Origin: Gnetum montanum | Lineage: Eukaryota; Streptophyta; Gnetopsida; Gnetales; Gnetaceae | Direction of reading: 5' to 3' | NCBI GenBank assembly: GCA_015680685.1 | Contig: MNCI01024062.1 | Span: 3,139 to 31,183, forward strand | DNA length: 28,045 bases | Part shown: positions 10,649 through 20,195 of the stretch, piece after piece | Numbering within the stretch: position 1 is the first letter of the stretch | How the letters are laid out: each line of letters opens with the position of its first letter | The notes under the pieces: model-generated | Databases searched by the model: none | What the model was told of the DNA's origin: nothing | Seen by the model: the letters and a program-made list of their open reading frames with translations, nothing else | Translations under genes and position numbers: made by a program

Positions 10649-11461
10649 TGATGAGTGGTAAGGTACCCCTATGCCCAACCATACAAATCACAAAGTGTTC
10701 ACACATGATTTGGTCGAATTCCATGGACTCTATATTTTCTGGTGCACTACTTCTATATGAAGTAAACTAGATGTTGAGGACATTCATTGTCTTTCCAACT
10801 ACACTTGTGAAGCTCAAGGATATGGTTTAAGTGTAACTGAGGCACATGATTTTTGTCATTTTATATTGTATGATTTTGATGCTTAAAATAAATAAGATAG
10901 AGAATAAAGTAATTTAATACCTACATTAATCTAATGGGCTAGCTATTGTTCAACTAGTCCTAACATAAGTATCTAGTCCCACTTGTCATACACATCTTGA
11001 ATACATATAACGTTGTTGGGTTACCAAGCATTAAGCACTATTGGGATTACCAAATGTCATATGCATGCTTGAAGAGGTTGTACTTATGTGCTTACTTAAT
11101 TTCTATTTAGGTTATCTAACTTAATTACTTAATTAGCTTAATTACTAGGAAACATTGAATAAATAGCTAAAAACATTAAATACATGAATGAAACATTTAA
11201 ACTATCCAAAATGCTACAAGGTTTATCCAGAAGTTCATCTTGATTGCCACACACACTGTCATGCGTAGGGATAATAGTGATCAAATAAAGATCTGTACAC
11301 TTAATGACTCCTACTATGAGCACGGAAGAAAATATTCTTGGCACATATTTATAGGCAAGAATAGACCCTGTGTCAATGAGGCCACATCAACACATGAAAT
11401 GATACATCAATGGGGCCTAGTCAACGTGGCCTCATTGATGTAGCCAATCCGCAACTCATCA
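10649..11461 (-). mobile_element. Solo LTR of family L, inserted between gag and pol of element A
   Basis: 813 bp with perfect 7-bp terminal inverted repeats TGATGAG...CTCATCA and a perfect 5-bp TSD (AGCTT). Its interior matches the LTRs at 22949, 23972 and 24888, read in the orientation given here: a minus-strand TATA box (TATTTATAG on plus, 11346-11354) near the right end, and two TTACCAA boxes around 11020-11055 corresponding to the paired TTGGTAA boxes of the plus-strand LTR. A solo LTR arises by recombination between the two LTRs of a complete element. The ORF at 11240-11443 is chance coding inside it. Confidence 0.92.
11346..11354 (-). promoter_or_regulatory. TATA box of the solo LTR
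   Basis: CTATAAATA on the minus strand, about 107 bp from the U3 end of the LTR. The matching boxes in sibling LTRs are at 23615-23623, 24687-24696 and 25012-25019. Confidence 0.6.
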
Positions 11462-11466
11462 AGCTT
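11462..11466. repeat. Target-site duplication AGCTT (right copy)
   Basis: Matches 10644-10648 exactly. Removing the LTR plus one copy restores a continuous element A. Confidence 0.85.
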
Positions 11467-12050
11467 CATCCATGTAGGGAAAAATTCCAATCCAATTTCA
11501 GCAAAAAAACATCACTAGAGCTATTAACTTACAACTAGCTCCCTAGCCAAGTGGTTCAAATAATAAACCTTGAAAAAGACCTTTCTTATGAACCAAAAAT
11601 CCTACCAAGCCCTCACAAAAACCTACAATTGATAGCCCTACTTCTTATTTATTCTCTACATCACCATTCAAGATCTCTTCAAACCAAACACCTCCTAATA
11701 TTTATACTATAATGTTGACCCATGCGGTCATAGATTGGATAAAGGCTAGCCACCTTCCTAGGAAGAAATCTAATCCTAAGAGCCCCATAATCTTCTTGCA
11801 AATCACTAGGAATAATCCATGCAAGGCTCTTTTGGACTTAGGTTCTAGTGTGAATTTGATTTTCCATGAAATGTATAAAGCCTAAAAGTTGTCTCCTCTT
11901 AAGAAGAGAAATATTCATCTTAAGTTGGTAGATCAATCCATCACCATTCCCTTAGGATTGATGGAGGACATTATGACCACTGTCTATGAGTGGTCATATC
12001 CTGCTAACTTCCTGGTGATCAAAGTTGATAATTAAAGGTAGCCATAGTAG
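11467..12050 (+). pseudogene. pro: Protease region of element A, apparently truncated at its 3' side
   Basis: Retropepsin-like protease. The active-site segment is ALLDLGSSVNLIFHEMY at about 11830-11876, matching the DLGAS-type loop of Athila proteases; the catalytic Asp is intact. Downstream it reads LVDQSITIPLGL and PANFLVIKVDN. The expected LGRPFL-type flap/C-terminal motif is absent, and after only about 30 nt of decayed sequence the RT begins. A deletion between protease and RT near 12035 is therefore likely. The first 230 bp (11467-11700) are low-information linker. Confidence 0.75.
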
Positions 12051-12890
12051 AACTTGAACACCAAATTAAAGTAGATCATCAAAGAGGAGATTGAAAAACT
12101 ACTCAAAGTATGGTTCATCTATCCTGTTGTGGACAATGAGTAGGTTAGCCCACTCATGATAGTACTAAAGAAAGATGGCAAGTGGAGGATATATTGATTT
12201 CAAGCTATTAAACATGACAACTAACAAGGATCAATTTTTATTGTCATTTGTGAACTAGGTGTTGGATACCATTTCTAGGCATTATTATTACAAGTTTCTA
12301 GATGCTTATAGTGGCTATAACCAAATCCATATCATGCCAAAAAAATAGGCCAAAATAATGTTCACAAGTCCCTAAGGGACTTTTGCATATAGAAAGATGT
12401 CATTTGGCCTGTGCAATACCCTTACAACCTTCCAACGCCTTATCCTAAGCATCTTTTAATAGTAGATCAATAGTGGGGTGGAAGTTTTCATGGATGACTT
12501 CTCCATCTATGGGGCTATATTTGAGTAAGCCCTAAATGGTCTTGAGTAAGTACTAAAAAGGTGCATGGAGAAAAACCTTAGGCTCAACTCATAAAAAAGC
12601 CATTTGATGGTCCAAGAGGACATTATTTTGGGCATAGAATATCACATAAAGGGATTAAGATGGACCCTAAAAAAATAAGTGTTATCTAAGGAATTACCCA
12701 ACATCCAAAAATAGTTAAAGATGTAAGGACATTCCTTGCCAACACTGGCTATTACTAACGCTTCATAGAGAATTTATCTAAGATTGTCAAACAATTGGTA
12801 AAGCTAACAAAGAAAGATGCTCTTTTTGTCTAGACTAAGGAATGTGAGCATGCATTCTAGTAACTCAAGAAAAAGCTCATGGAAACTCAA
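12051..12890 (+). pseudogene. pol (RT): Reverse transcriptase domain of element A
   Basis: Copies the genomic RNA into DNA in the particle. Conserved blocks in order: KQIIKEEIEKLLKVWFIYP, VSPLMIVLKKDGKWRIY, the FLDAYSGYNQIHI block, GTFAYRKMSFGLCN (about 12375-12415), the catalytic VFMDDFSIYG with both Asp of the polymerase pair intact (ATG GAT GAC at 12490-12498), KSHLMVQEDIILG and VRTFLANTGYY. GTFAYR.MPFGLCNAP followed by FMDDFSVYG is typical of the Athila lineage. At least a dozen in-frame stops occur, mainly TAG/TAA at Gln positions, for example 12141-12143 and 12256-12258. There is a 1-2 base indel near 12195. Confidence 0.9.
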
Positions 12891-13300
12891 ATTCTATGAG
12901 CACCTAACTAATCCAAACCCTTCCACATCATGAATAATGCATCAAATTATGTCTTAGGAGCTATGCTTACATAGTTGGATGATTAAAAACATCCATACTA
13001 CATCCACTGTGCAAGTAGAAGCATTATGGATGCATAGCTAAATTACACCACCATAGAGAAAGAATTGATGGCAGTGGTGTATGCCTTGGAAACATTTAGG
13101 CACTATGTGCTTGGGTACATGGTATTCATGCATACTAACATAGTAGTGTAATTTAGTTCCTCATGAACAAGTCAACAGTGAGCCCCCGTATCATGTGATG
13201 GCTAGTGATCCTACAAGAATTTGATCTCACAATGGTAGATCAAAAGGGGATCAAGAATGTGGTCAAAATTCACTTATCTCAATTAAGATGGAACAACAAG
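12891..13300 (+). pseudogene. pol (RH): RNase H domain of element A with catalytic Asp codons changed
   Basis: Removes the RNA strand during reverse transcription. It reads FHIMNNASNYVLGAML where relatives have CDASDYAVGAVL, then YTTIEKELMAVVYALETFRHYVLG, then VFMHTNI where relatives have VYTDHAA. The Asp of the first motif (12936-12938) and of TDH (13137-13139) are both Asn, while the Glu of EKEL remains. RIMRWLVILQEFDL-like sequence follows with stops, for example at 12972-12974 and 13035-13037. Domain assignment is firm from the order of motifs. Confidence 0.85.
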
Positions 13301-13530
13301 GAGGAGGATACCCTACCTTTAGATTAGTTTCCTAATGAACTCCTCTTTGCCAAAGCTATAATAAAATAAGTGCCCAAAGAACCTAACTAGTATTATGGCA
13401 TCCTTACCTACCTTATCACTTAAGATACACCACAAGAGTGAAATAAAAAGAAGAAACAATAGTTTCATCACTAGAAAAAATGCTTTATGGAAATCAATAG
13501 ACATCTTTACAAGGTGTGCACCAATGGCCT
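13301..13530 (+). pseudogene. Decayed RNase H-integrase connection of element A
   Basis: Low-information connection between RNase H and integrase. Plus-strand reading gives WNNKEEDTLP and FPNELLFAKA, resembling the linker of Athila pol. It contains an A-rich stretch and several stops. The minus-strand ORF at 13319-13504 is a shadow. Confidence 0.5.
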
Positions 13531-14755
13531 AGTTCAATGGTGCATACCTAATGCTAACCAACTACATGTTCTCTAAGATTCTCATGAGGGTCTTTGTGGG
13601 AGCCACTATGCTAGGAGACACATGGTCATTAAAATTCTAATGGAAGGATATTATTGGCTAACACTTTTCAAGGATACTCACCACTTCATCCATTCCTATG
13701 ATTGCTACCAATGCGATGGTGGGATAACCACTCGTATGGAGGAGGCTTAATAGTGGATCCAACCATTAAAGCCCTTTGACATTTGGGAAATCGACTTCAT
13801 GGGTTCCATCACATCCATATCCAATAAAAAGAAGAACATTATCATAGCTATTGACTACTACAAAAAATGGATAGAGGCTGCAACTATCACTGATTACACA
13901 TCTTTAATGACTACTTGGTTTGTACAATAAAATGTTGTAAACAAGTTTGGAGTGCCACATGTACTTATTTCTAATAACAAAACTCATTTTATAGACACTA
14001 GCTTTCGAAAGCTCATGGAACACTTGGGGCTAGAACATAAATTAACAACACCCTACCATCCACAAGCTAAAGGTCAAGCAAAGGTTACAAATAGGGAAAT
14101 CACAAAAATACTAACCAAAATAGTTAGTAAATATAGAAAGAACAAGAGCATAAAACTCAATAATTCCCTTTGGACCTACCACTCCACTTGGAAGCTTCCT
14201 ATAGAATACTCTCCCTATGAGCTTGTGTACAGAAAACTACCAACTCTTTCCATCCATGTAGAGATTCGTATACATTCAGCAACTTGTGATCTTAGCCTTA
14301 ACCAAAATCTAGCATGAAAAGAAATATTAATGAACCTCAACTTGCTAGATGAGAACCAACTAGTGGCCCTATCATCTAACAAAGTTCACAAGGCATTCAA
14401 TAAAAAACACCATGACCTTACAATTAGGAAAGTGAAATTTCAATAAGGGAATAAGATCCTATACTAGAATCCCACACATGTGCCACAATGAATTAAGTTC
14501 CAAAGGTTGTGGAAAGAGCCTTACATTATTTATGAAACCTTTCCATCTAGGGCCATGTTAATCTACAAACCTAAAATCCTAAATAAAAAGCTATTAGTCA
14601 ACATACAATAACTAAAGTCTTTCCATGAGCTCAAGAGAGCTTTTGCCATAACACCTCATCGGATGGACAACCACACTCAATTTTTTGAATCTTCTCCTTT
14701 CAACTTAGTCATGGGGAAGATGGTCATCCATGCTAGATCAAACAATGAGGCTCCT
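13531..14755 (+). pseudogene. pol (INT): Integrase of element A with a broken DDE triad
   Basis: Inserts element DNA into chromosomes. The N-terminal zinc domain (HHCC) is recognisable around 13570-13720 with HEGLCGSHYARRH, GYYWLTLFKD and CYQCDG. The core has FDIWEIDFMG with the first Asp intact, IAIDYYKKWIEA, then VPHVLISNNKTHF, where the second catalytic Asp is Asn (13973-13975), and HPQAKGQAKVTNREI, where the catalytic Glu is Lys (14081-14083). An uninterrupted 121-codon stretch (13952-14317) covers the core. The C-terminal part (about 14320-14620) reads KKHHDLTIRKVKFQ and WKEPYIIYETFPSRA, matching the usual WRGPY.V..VFP region. The frame ends near 14755. Confidence 0.88.
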
Positions 14756-14930
14756 TAGTTTTTCAATTTTTTCTATTTTTCCTCATTTTTTATTTTACAC
14801 CATTTTTAGTATGTTTTCCTTTTTAAAAAATATTTTACAATTTATTTTATATTTTACTTTATTTGGTTTGTGTCTTTCTTAAATTTTTCTTACATTTTTC
14901 TTATTTTTTTCCTTTATTTCCACTAAGACA
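14756..14930 (+). other. T-rich polypyrimidine tract after pol
   Basis: Begins with TTTTTCAATTTTTTC just after the pol frame ends and stays T-rich to about 14930. A very similar tract starts at 27895, after gag copy 2. Confidence 0.6.
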
Positions 14931-16189
14931 AAGTTCAACTATAGCTGTTGATTGATGGTGATTTGTACTATAATGTTATTTGATTGCTAATGTTTGAATT
15001 CTATCTTTGAATTTTGGTGCTGACCACTAAGACATGGTTTCTTTTCATGGTTACATGCAATGAGTCCACGTCATCCATCCATCCATAAAACTCTATGGTG
15101 TTCCCTTATTTTGGAACTATGTGGTTGCTTCTTAGATAAAACTTTTAATGAATTTGTGGCCTTAGTAGTTTCCAAACTTAGGAAGGATTAAATGTATAGA
15201 AAAGGGTGTGACTTCAAGGGGATTTAACATCTGTTGTACTTGCCTATAGTATTCTCACAAGTTCTTTACCATTCCTACATCAACCAATAATAGGAAGCTA
15301 AAGTCTTTTCATGATGTGGTTTCCATCCAAAAATAAAAAAATAAACATAAAAATACTATAAATTCAAAGCATACCACCCTTAGGCAAAATAACGAGTGAC
15401 AAGCACTAGTTATGGGACTAGAAAGACATGTTACCAATGCCTCAAGGTCCCCTCTAACTAATGTCCTTCTCACTTCCTGCTTCTCTTTTCTTTTCTTTTT
15501 GGAATGATGATTGAGCTATGGGGGTATTTGTGTACCTTGGGAGGATTGGTAGGTTCTTGAGTATCAATGTGAAGTCACTAGTAATTGATGGTTTTAACTT
15601 AAACTAAGGATGAATGTTATCAGGTCATTTTAATCACAAAATCCATAAGGAACTTCATATGACCATGATATAAGACTCCATTCCACACCCTACCTCATCC
15701 ACCTATGCTTCTCATATCTCCCCTAACTACCTCTTCTCATGTATTATTCAATGTCTTAGTTTTATGTGTCAAAGTTCCTAAATAGTTTCTTTGAGGATTT
15801 GGTCCTTAACTAACTGTAATCATTAGTCACCCATGAGGCCCTCAAACTCCTTGGTTGAGGGCATGCAATGGCATCAAGGACATGAGCTTGCTATGGGAAG
15901 GACCCACTTGAATACTCCTTGGTTGGGCAAGTTAAGTTACTCATCCTTTTGGCATAATTTCTTTCAAAACCTTCTGCATTCCACATCAATTACGTTTAGT
16001 TGTGCACTCCTTCATGAAATTTCTCCAAGAATTATCTTATTAAATCTCCTTTTTTGAGAATTATCTAACCCTCTTCAAGCATTTCATCACATTCTCAACC
16101 CTTCTAGCTCCCTAAGAACTTCAATTTTATGTAAAAACTCTTTGTTTTTTCTCTCTTTTTGATGATGAAAAATTCTATCTTTCAACTCC
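14931..16189 (+). other. Non-coding spacer between pol and the ORF3 promoter cassette
   Basis: About 1.25 kb with no recognisable domain on either strand. The ORF at 15833-16057 has no recognisable motif. Athila elements carry a long untranslated region around the env-like ORF, which fits this position. Confidence 0.45.
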
Positions 16190-16280
16190 ATCGATGGGAT
16201 CTTGTCAACAAAGCCACTTGCATCAATGCAATCCCATCAACAAGATCCCATCAACATAGTGCAAAAATTCTATAAATAGT
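16190..16280 (+). promoter_or_regulatory. Candidate internal promoter for ORF3, with U3-like repeats and TATA box
   Basis: GATCTTGTCAAC at 16198-16209 is identical to a 12-mer in the U3 of the element's 3' LTR (19822-19833). AATCCCATCAAC (16230-16241) and GATCCCATCAAC (16244-16255) repeat the motif 14 bp apart, the same period as in U3. TTGCATCAATGC (16218-16229) is the reverse complement of a U3 12-mer at 19888-19899. GATGGGATCTTGT (16193-16205) and ACAAGATCCCATC (16240-16252) form a perfect 13-bp inverted repeat. A TATA box, CTATAAATA, lies at 16270-16278. Downstream sequence up to 16727 does not match LTR R/U5, so this is not a full LTR. Confidence 0.6.
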
Positions 16281-16726
16281 TCAAAACTTGATAACTTTGT
16301 TGTTATTTTCTCTCAAACAAGGAAGGATTTTTTGCAATTTTTAGTGCCTAGAACATTTCAAATCCCATGACTTTCAAACTGCTTATCTGATTAACCTCAT
16401 TCTTTATTCCTACAACTATCAAAGGTGAGCTCTATGTCATGGGGGCCACAAACCTTAGGTTTTTGATGAAAATTTTTGAAATTTTTCTAACTCCCACAAA
16501 GGTTTAACTAATAAAATAACATTAAAAACACCAATTTATGAGAGTTAAACCCTTCCAATGAGCTTTCATAGCCATATAAATCAAAATAACATTAAAATAA
16601 TATTATAATAACCAAACATGTCATGATCACAACTTAGCCAAGTGTAACTAATCAAAGGAGATAAGGTACTTAAGTGTTCCAAAGTTACACATCAAATGCT
16701 AATCTTTACTCATGTTGTGATTACAA
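16281..16726 (+). other. Putative 5' untranslated leader of ORF3
   Basis: AT-rich, with no coding signal. It separates the TATA box at 16270 from the first ATG of the ORF3 frame at 16727. Confidence 0.4.
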
Positions 16727-19524
16727 ATGGTGCCAAAACCTAAGCATCCACAGGAAGGAGGACCATCCCAACTAAGGAACAAGTAGCTAAGAACTAAAAA
16801 AGGCCAATAGCAAGAATAACCCCAGGAGCAGGCAATAGAAACTTATGCAACAAGACCTCTTTAAAAGGAGCCCAAAGTCGAATCTATCCATCATATTTCC
16901 CAAGCTAAAATGAAGCGATCCCACTAAGTTGAGGCACTAGGACCAAGGCCAAACCTTAAGGTCACATTAACTAAAGCCTACCTTTGGCAAATTCAATTTA
17001 AGAAAATTCAATGTTTGATTCTCCAAGGGCTAAACTTTGGAACCTTCTTGGACTTTACCCTAAAAGATGTCAAAACTTAGTTGTAAAGCTCTCCCATGGC
17101 ATCCATCATCACTTCCAACCAGGAGTGGTACATGGAAGAGACATATCTCTTCTTGAATAATATGTAGCTTAATGCCATTGTGAAGATCAAGGACATCAAT
17201 GTGTCCTCAGTGTAGCCAATCTCTCAGGCCCTTGAATTGCTTGAAACTGGAACAAATCTAGTAGAGATCTCAACATATGTGGACTTAGAGGTAAAAAATA
17301 AGTGGATCCAACTATGCTATGGAGTGTTTCTCAAAGAGTATGGTGCACTCACAATGTCAAAATGTGCATATTTCAAGATAGTGACCTACAACCTCAATCC
17401 AGCGATGAGGCCAAGTAAGGTAACAACCTTTTCTGCCCATGTGTGTGCTACTTTAACCTAGAAATTTCATATCATCCTAATCTATCTTGAGATAGAAAGC
17501 ACTTTAAGGAGAACAAGTGTGGGAGGAAGGTACTTCCATGCCTAATCCAAAAATTATGAAAAAGGGAAGGAATAACCTGCTATTCCAATGACACACTTAG
17601 ACATGCTCCTACTGCCTCTTGGGTAGAGATGATGAAAGATAAGGTCTCTGCCACAATGAAAGAAGAGTAGCAACCACAACCACCACTCACTCATCAAACA
17701 ACATCAAAGGCTTGTGCTGCCATGGAGCATATGCAAAAACTCCATGAGCAACTCTTACAATAGTAGTAAGCTAGATCGAATGGTGATCTATCTATCTACA
17801 AACCAGCCCCAACCCATCTAAATGAGATAACTTGTACCATCAACTGGTTGGAGGACATGGTGCCAACATTCTCTACCCAAAGAATGCATGTGCTTATGCA
17901 CTCAAATCCTAGTGCCAAGAGGTAATGGTGTCCATTCTAGGTCAACAACAATTTCAAGAAATCTCTAGAAATGCCACTACCTTCTCAATGTGCCTAGAGG
18001 AAGGTGATGAGGCAACTATCTTGGTGATGCAACACCAAGAAAAGGAAACAATGGCCCATGTGATGGCTAACAGAGTGGGTGAAGCCCTCAATGTTCCTAT
18101 CATGTCTGTGTCAAATATTGTTACACTCATAGATGTGCAAACATCTGCAAGAGCTACAATTGGGAGTTGCTAGAATGATTGGTTGGAACCCAACAATTGA
18201 TGTCAGAGATCATTGATCTTCCAAAAGATATTTCTGCAATCTAGTCAGTGTTATTGAAGGCTAAGGACAAGTGCCTCACTATCAATGCGCAGCCATAGAG
18301 TAAAAACAATGCTTGGCTACTGAAGTTGTGGAGTTAAGAGTTCACCTCATTGATCCCACCATACTTAGCCAAGATGTAACTAGAGATAAATCTTTTTAGT
18401 ACCATTAAACCAAACTCCAAGAGGCTGAGTACACAAAGGAGTTGGAAATCTTTGACTAGTCCTTAGCTGATGCCACAGTCTATAACATTGAAAAGGACTT
18501 GACAAAAGGTTTTCAAGAGAATGTCATTTTAACCAGGGATAATCATTGCTTACACAATGTTAAGCTCCAAAAAAACAAATGGTTGAATACACAAGACAAC
18601 ATCAAGAGCATCTTGCCAAAATAACCATGGATCTAAGGAGGTTAGCAATAAAAAATCATAATCTCTTAATGGAGGAGGTCCATGCTCTTTGCCATGAGTC
18701 TCCAATCAAAATTACCACCTAGAAGAACATGGTCCTTAAATTTAAAAGGATCAAGAGCCATTATAGGGACCAAGTCAACCTACAAAAAGAAATTAATAAA
18801 AACGAAATGAAACTAATGAAGACAAATGTGAATGAGACCCTCCAACAGCTTCAGCAGGAGTGATATGTTGTAGCCCATCTTTAATGGACTAAACACATAT
18901 AACAAAGTAGCAATCTACATCAAGGAGCTATTGGTTGAGGAAATCACATAGTACATGGGGCTTGCCAACCTCCGATATGCAAACTTGGCAATGCTATTTG
19001 TTGAAAGGCCAAGGTTAGAATTGGAGAAGTAGATGGGAAACTTGTACCTATTGTATGAGGCCAAGTTCAAGCATCAAAAGGAGATGAAGAAAAAACTTGA
19101 AACAACAAATGTTAAACTCGAAGTTCTCATAGGGCACTTCACTGATCAATGGTTAATAGCTAAGAACCTAGCCCATAGGGTGAATGACTACCAGGAATTG
19201 TAGAATGTTTTCAAGGCATTGCATGTTGAATGTAAACAATTCGTAGCATGGTTTGTCAATGTGAAAGATCTATTCCATGCAATGCCCTATCCATGGGATA
19301 TTCTAATATAGAACCACATTGATGATGTTGTGTGGACCATGTACGATCCTTGAAGTAAGGAGGAGAAGATGAAATCAATGTTGAATGCTTTTTGTCTTCC
19401 ACCAGTAATCGTAGCTACAATTAGGCAACCATAACCATAGCCTCAATCACAACAACCATTAGCAACAGAGCCAGGAGAAGGTCCTTCAACATCTCAAGAA
19501 CCTTCATCACCTAGGACAGCTTGA
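16727..19524 (+). pseudogene. Decayed ORF3 of element A: large coiled-coil-like protein in the env position
   Basis: A degenerate reading frame of about 930 codons, starting at ATG 16727 (MVPKPKHPQEGG) and ending at TGA 19522-19524. It is split by some 30 stops (mostly TAG/TAA where Gln fits) and at least three frameshifts (about 17920, 18180 and 18575). In order: a Gln/Pro/Lys-rich basic N-terminus; a globular-looking part (17000-17500) with QCLILQGLNFGTFLDF, EWYMEETYLFLNN, WIQLCYGVFLKEYGALT and CAYFKIVTYNL; a Gln-rich stretch near 17760; then Glu/Lys/Leu-rich, probably coiled-coil segments (about 18290-18590, 18585-18860, 19020-19260); and a Pro/Gln/Ser-rich tail (19410-19520). No membrane span or signal peptide is evident, unlike a classical envelope protein. 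It lies downstream of pol in the same orientation, where Athila env-like ORFs and Tat additional ORFs sit. Function unknown. Confidence 0.65.
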
Positions 19525-19774
19525 TTTTTCTCCTTGTCTTCAAGCCACTAGAGGAGTTGTGCTACCAGTTTTTGTAATGGTGTTGGATTTTATTGCCATG
19601 AACATCGATTTTTGTAAAAATTGTAAATCCATACACTTGGGCACTTAGTGTTAGTTGAGTCAGTTTATATGTTAGTCAATTAGCCAATAATCCTATGCCT
19701 TCCCAAAATTTTGTAAAAGACATGTTCCTCCTTTTGTTCACTTGAGGACAATTTTTCATTCAATCATGGAGGCA
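19525..19774 (+). other. 3' untranslated region of element A
   Basis: AT-rich sequence from the ORF3 stop to the 3' LTR. The polypurine tract expected directly before the LTR is weak: only ATGGAGGCA at about 19766-19774. Confidence 0.5.
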
Positions 19775-19807
19775 TGATGAGTTACAATTGTTGGGTTGTG
19801 TTGACGA

Positions 19808-19863
19808 GATCCTATCAATGTGATCTTGTCAACGTGATCCCATCGACACAATCATGTCAACAC
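19808..19863 (+). repeat. Four 14-bp tandem repeats in U3 (GATCNNRTCAAYGT type)
   Basis: Consecutive units are GATCCTATCAATGT, GATCTTGTCAACGT, GATCCCATCGACAC and AATCATGTCAACAC, exactly 14 bp each. Two of them recur upstream of ORF3. A candidate enhancer array. Confidence 0.85.
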
Positions 19864-19938
19864 GCGATTTGCTGCATTAACATGTATGCATTGATGCAAT
19901 GTCTTGTCTCTTCTCTAAATGTGTGCACATCTGTCGCA

Positions 19939-19946
19939 TTTATAAC
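19939..19946 (+). promoter_or_regulatory. TATA-like box of the element A 3' LTR
   Basis: TTTATAAC about 165 bp from the LTR start, slightly further in than in the sibling LTRs. It is followed by the conserved R-region block AGTGTACAGATCTTTATT. Confidence 0.5.
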
Positions 19947-20115
19947 ATCCAATCATTAGTTACTAGCCGAACTCTTGCATTTTTGTTTTCCCAAAGTTAG
20001 AATATTTTCTAAGTACCCGTAGTAGGAGTTGAGAAGTGTACAGATCTTTATTCAAGCACTGTTGTACTTGAGTACCTTACTATAAATGATAATAAAGACA
20101 AGGTTTCTTAATAAA

Positions 20116-20120
20116 CCTTA
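20116..20120. repeat. Target-site duplication CCTTA (left copy)
   Basis: Pairs with CCTTG at 22585-22589. The sibling solo LTR has AAACCTTG at this point, so the left copy has acquired a G-to-A change. Confidence 0.7.
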
Positions 20121-20154
20121 TGTTGGCCACTGTTTGGGACTACCAATGTTTGGG

Positions 20155-20195
20155 CCTTTGGTTCTCATGACCTTGGGAGTCATGAGAAACAAAGG
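20155..20195. repeat. 17-bp inverted repeat with 7-base loop
   Basis: CCTTTGGTTCTCATGAC (20155-20171) and GTCATGAGAAACAAAGG (20179-20195) pair with one mismatch around the loop CTTGGGA. It lies about 35 bp from the 3' end of the nested minus-strand LTR. TTTGGGCC just outside it also has a distant complement, GGCCCAAA, near 20240. Confidence 0.85.

Larger units (their letters stand above)
19775..20120 (+). mobile_element. 3' LTR of element A, 5' part (split by a nested insertion)
   Basis: It begins TGATGAGTTACAATTGTTGGG, matching the start of the intact LTR at 24888 (TGATGAGTTATCATTTTGTTGG). It contains a U3 tandem repeat (19808-19863), a TATA-like TTTATAAC at 19939-19946, and TAGTAGGAGT...AAGTGTACAGATCTTTATT, which matches the solo LTR at 10649 read on the minus strand. 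Homology stops exactly at AAACCTTA (20120) and resumes at 22585 beyond the inserted LTR. Confidence 0.85.

Noticed and set aside
11544-11570. TAGCCAAGTGGTTCAAATAAT resembles fused tRNA A- and B-box words
   Set aside because: No cloverleaf can be built around it and it lies in the decayed linker before the protease.
15833-16057. 74-codon ORF in the spacer after pol
   Set aside because: No motif, no relation to neighbours, and a length compatible with chance in this sequence.
16161-16726. Possible complete LTR starting TGATGATG ahead of ORF3
   Set aside because: Only the U3-like motifs and TATA box are shared; R/U5 blocks, the TTGGTAA boxes and a CTCATCA end are absent.
11467-19524. Reading TAG as Gln by an alternative genetic code
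   Set aside because: TAA and TGA stops and several frameshifts also occur, and the pattern is explained by decay of methylated cytosines.
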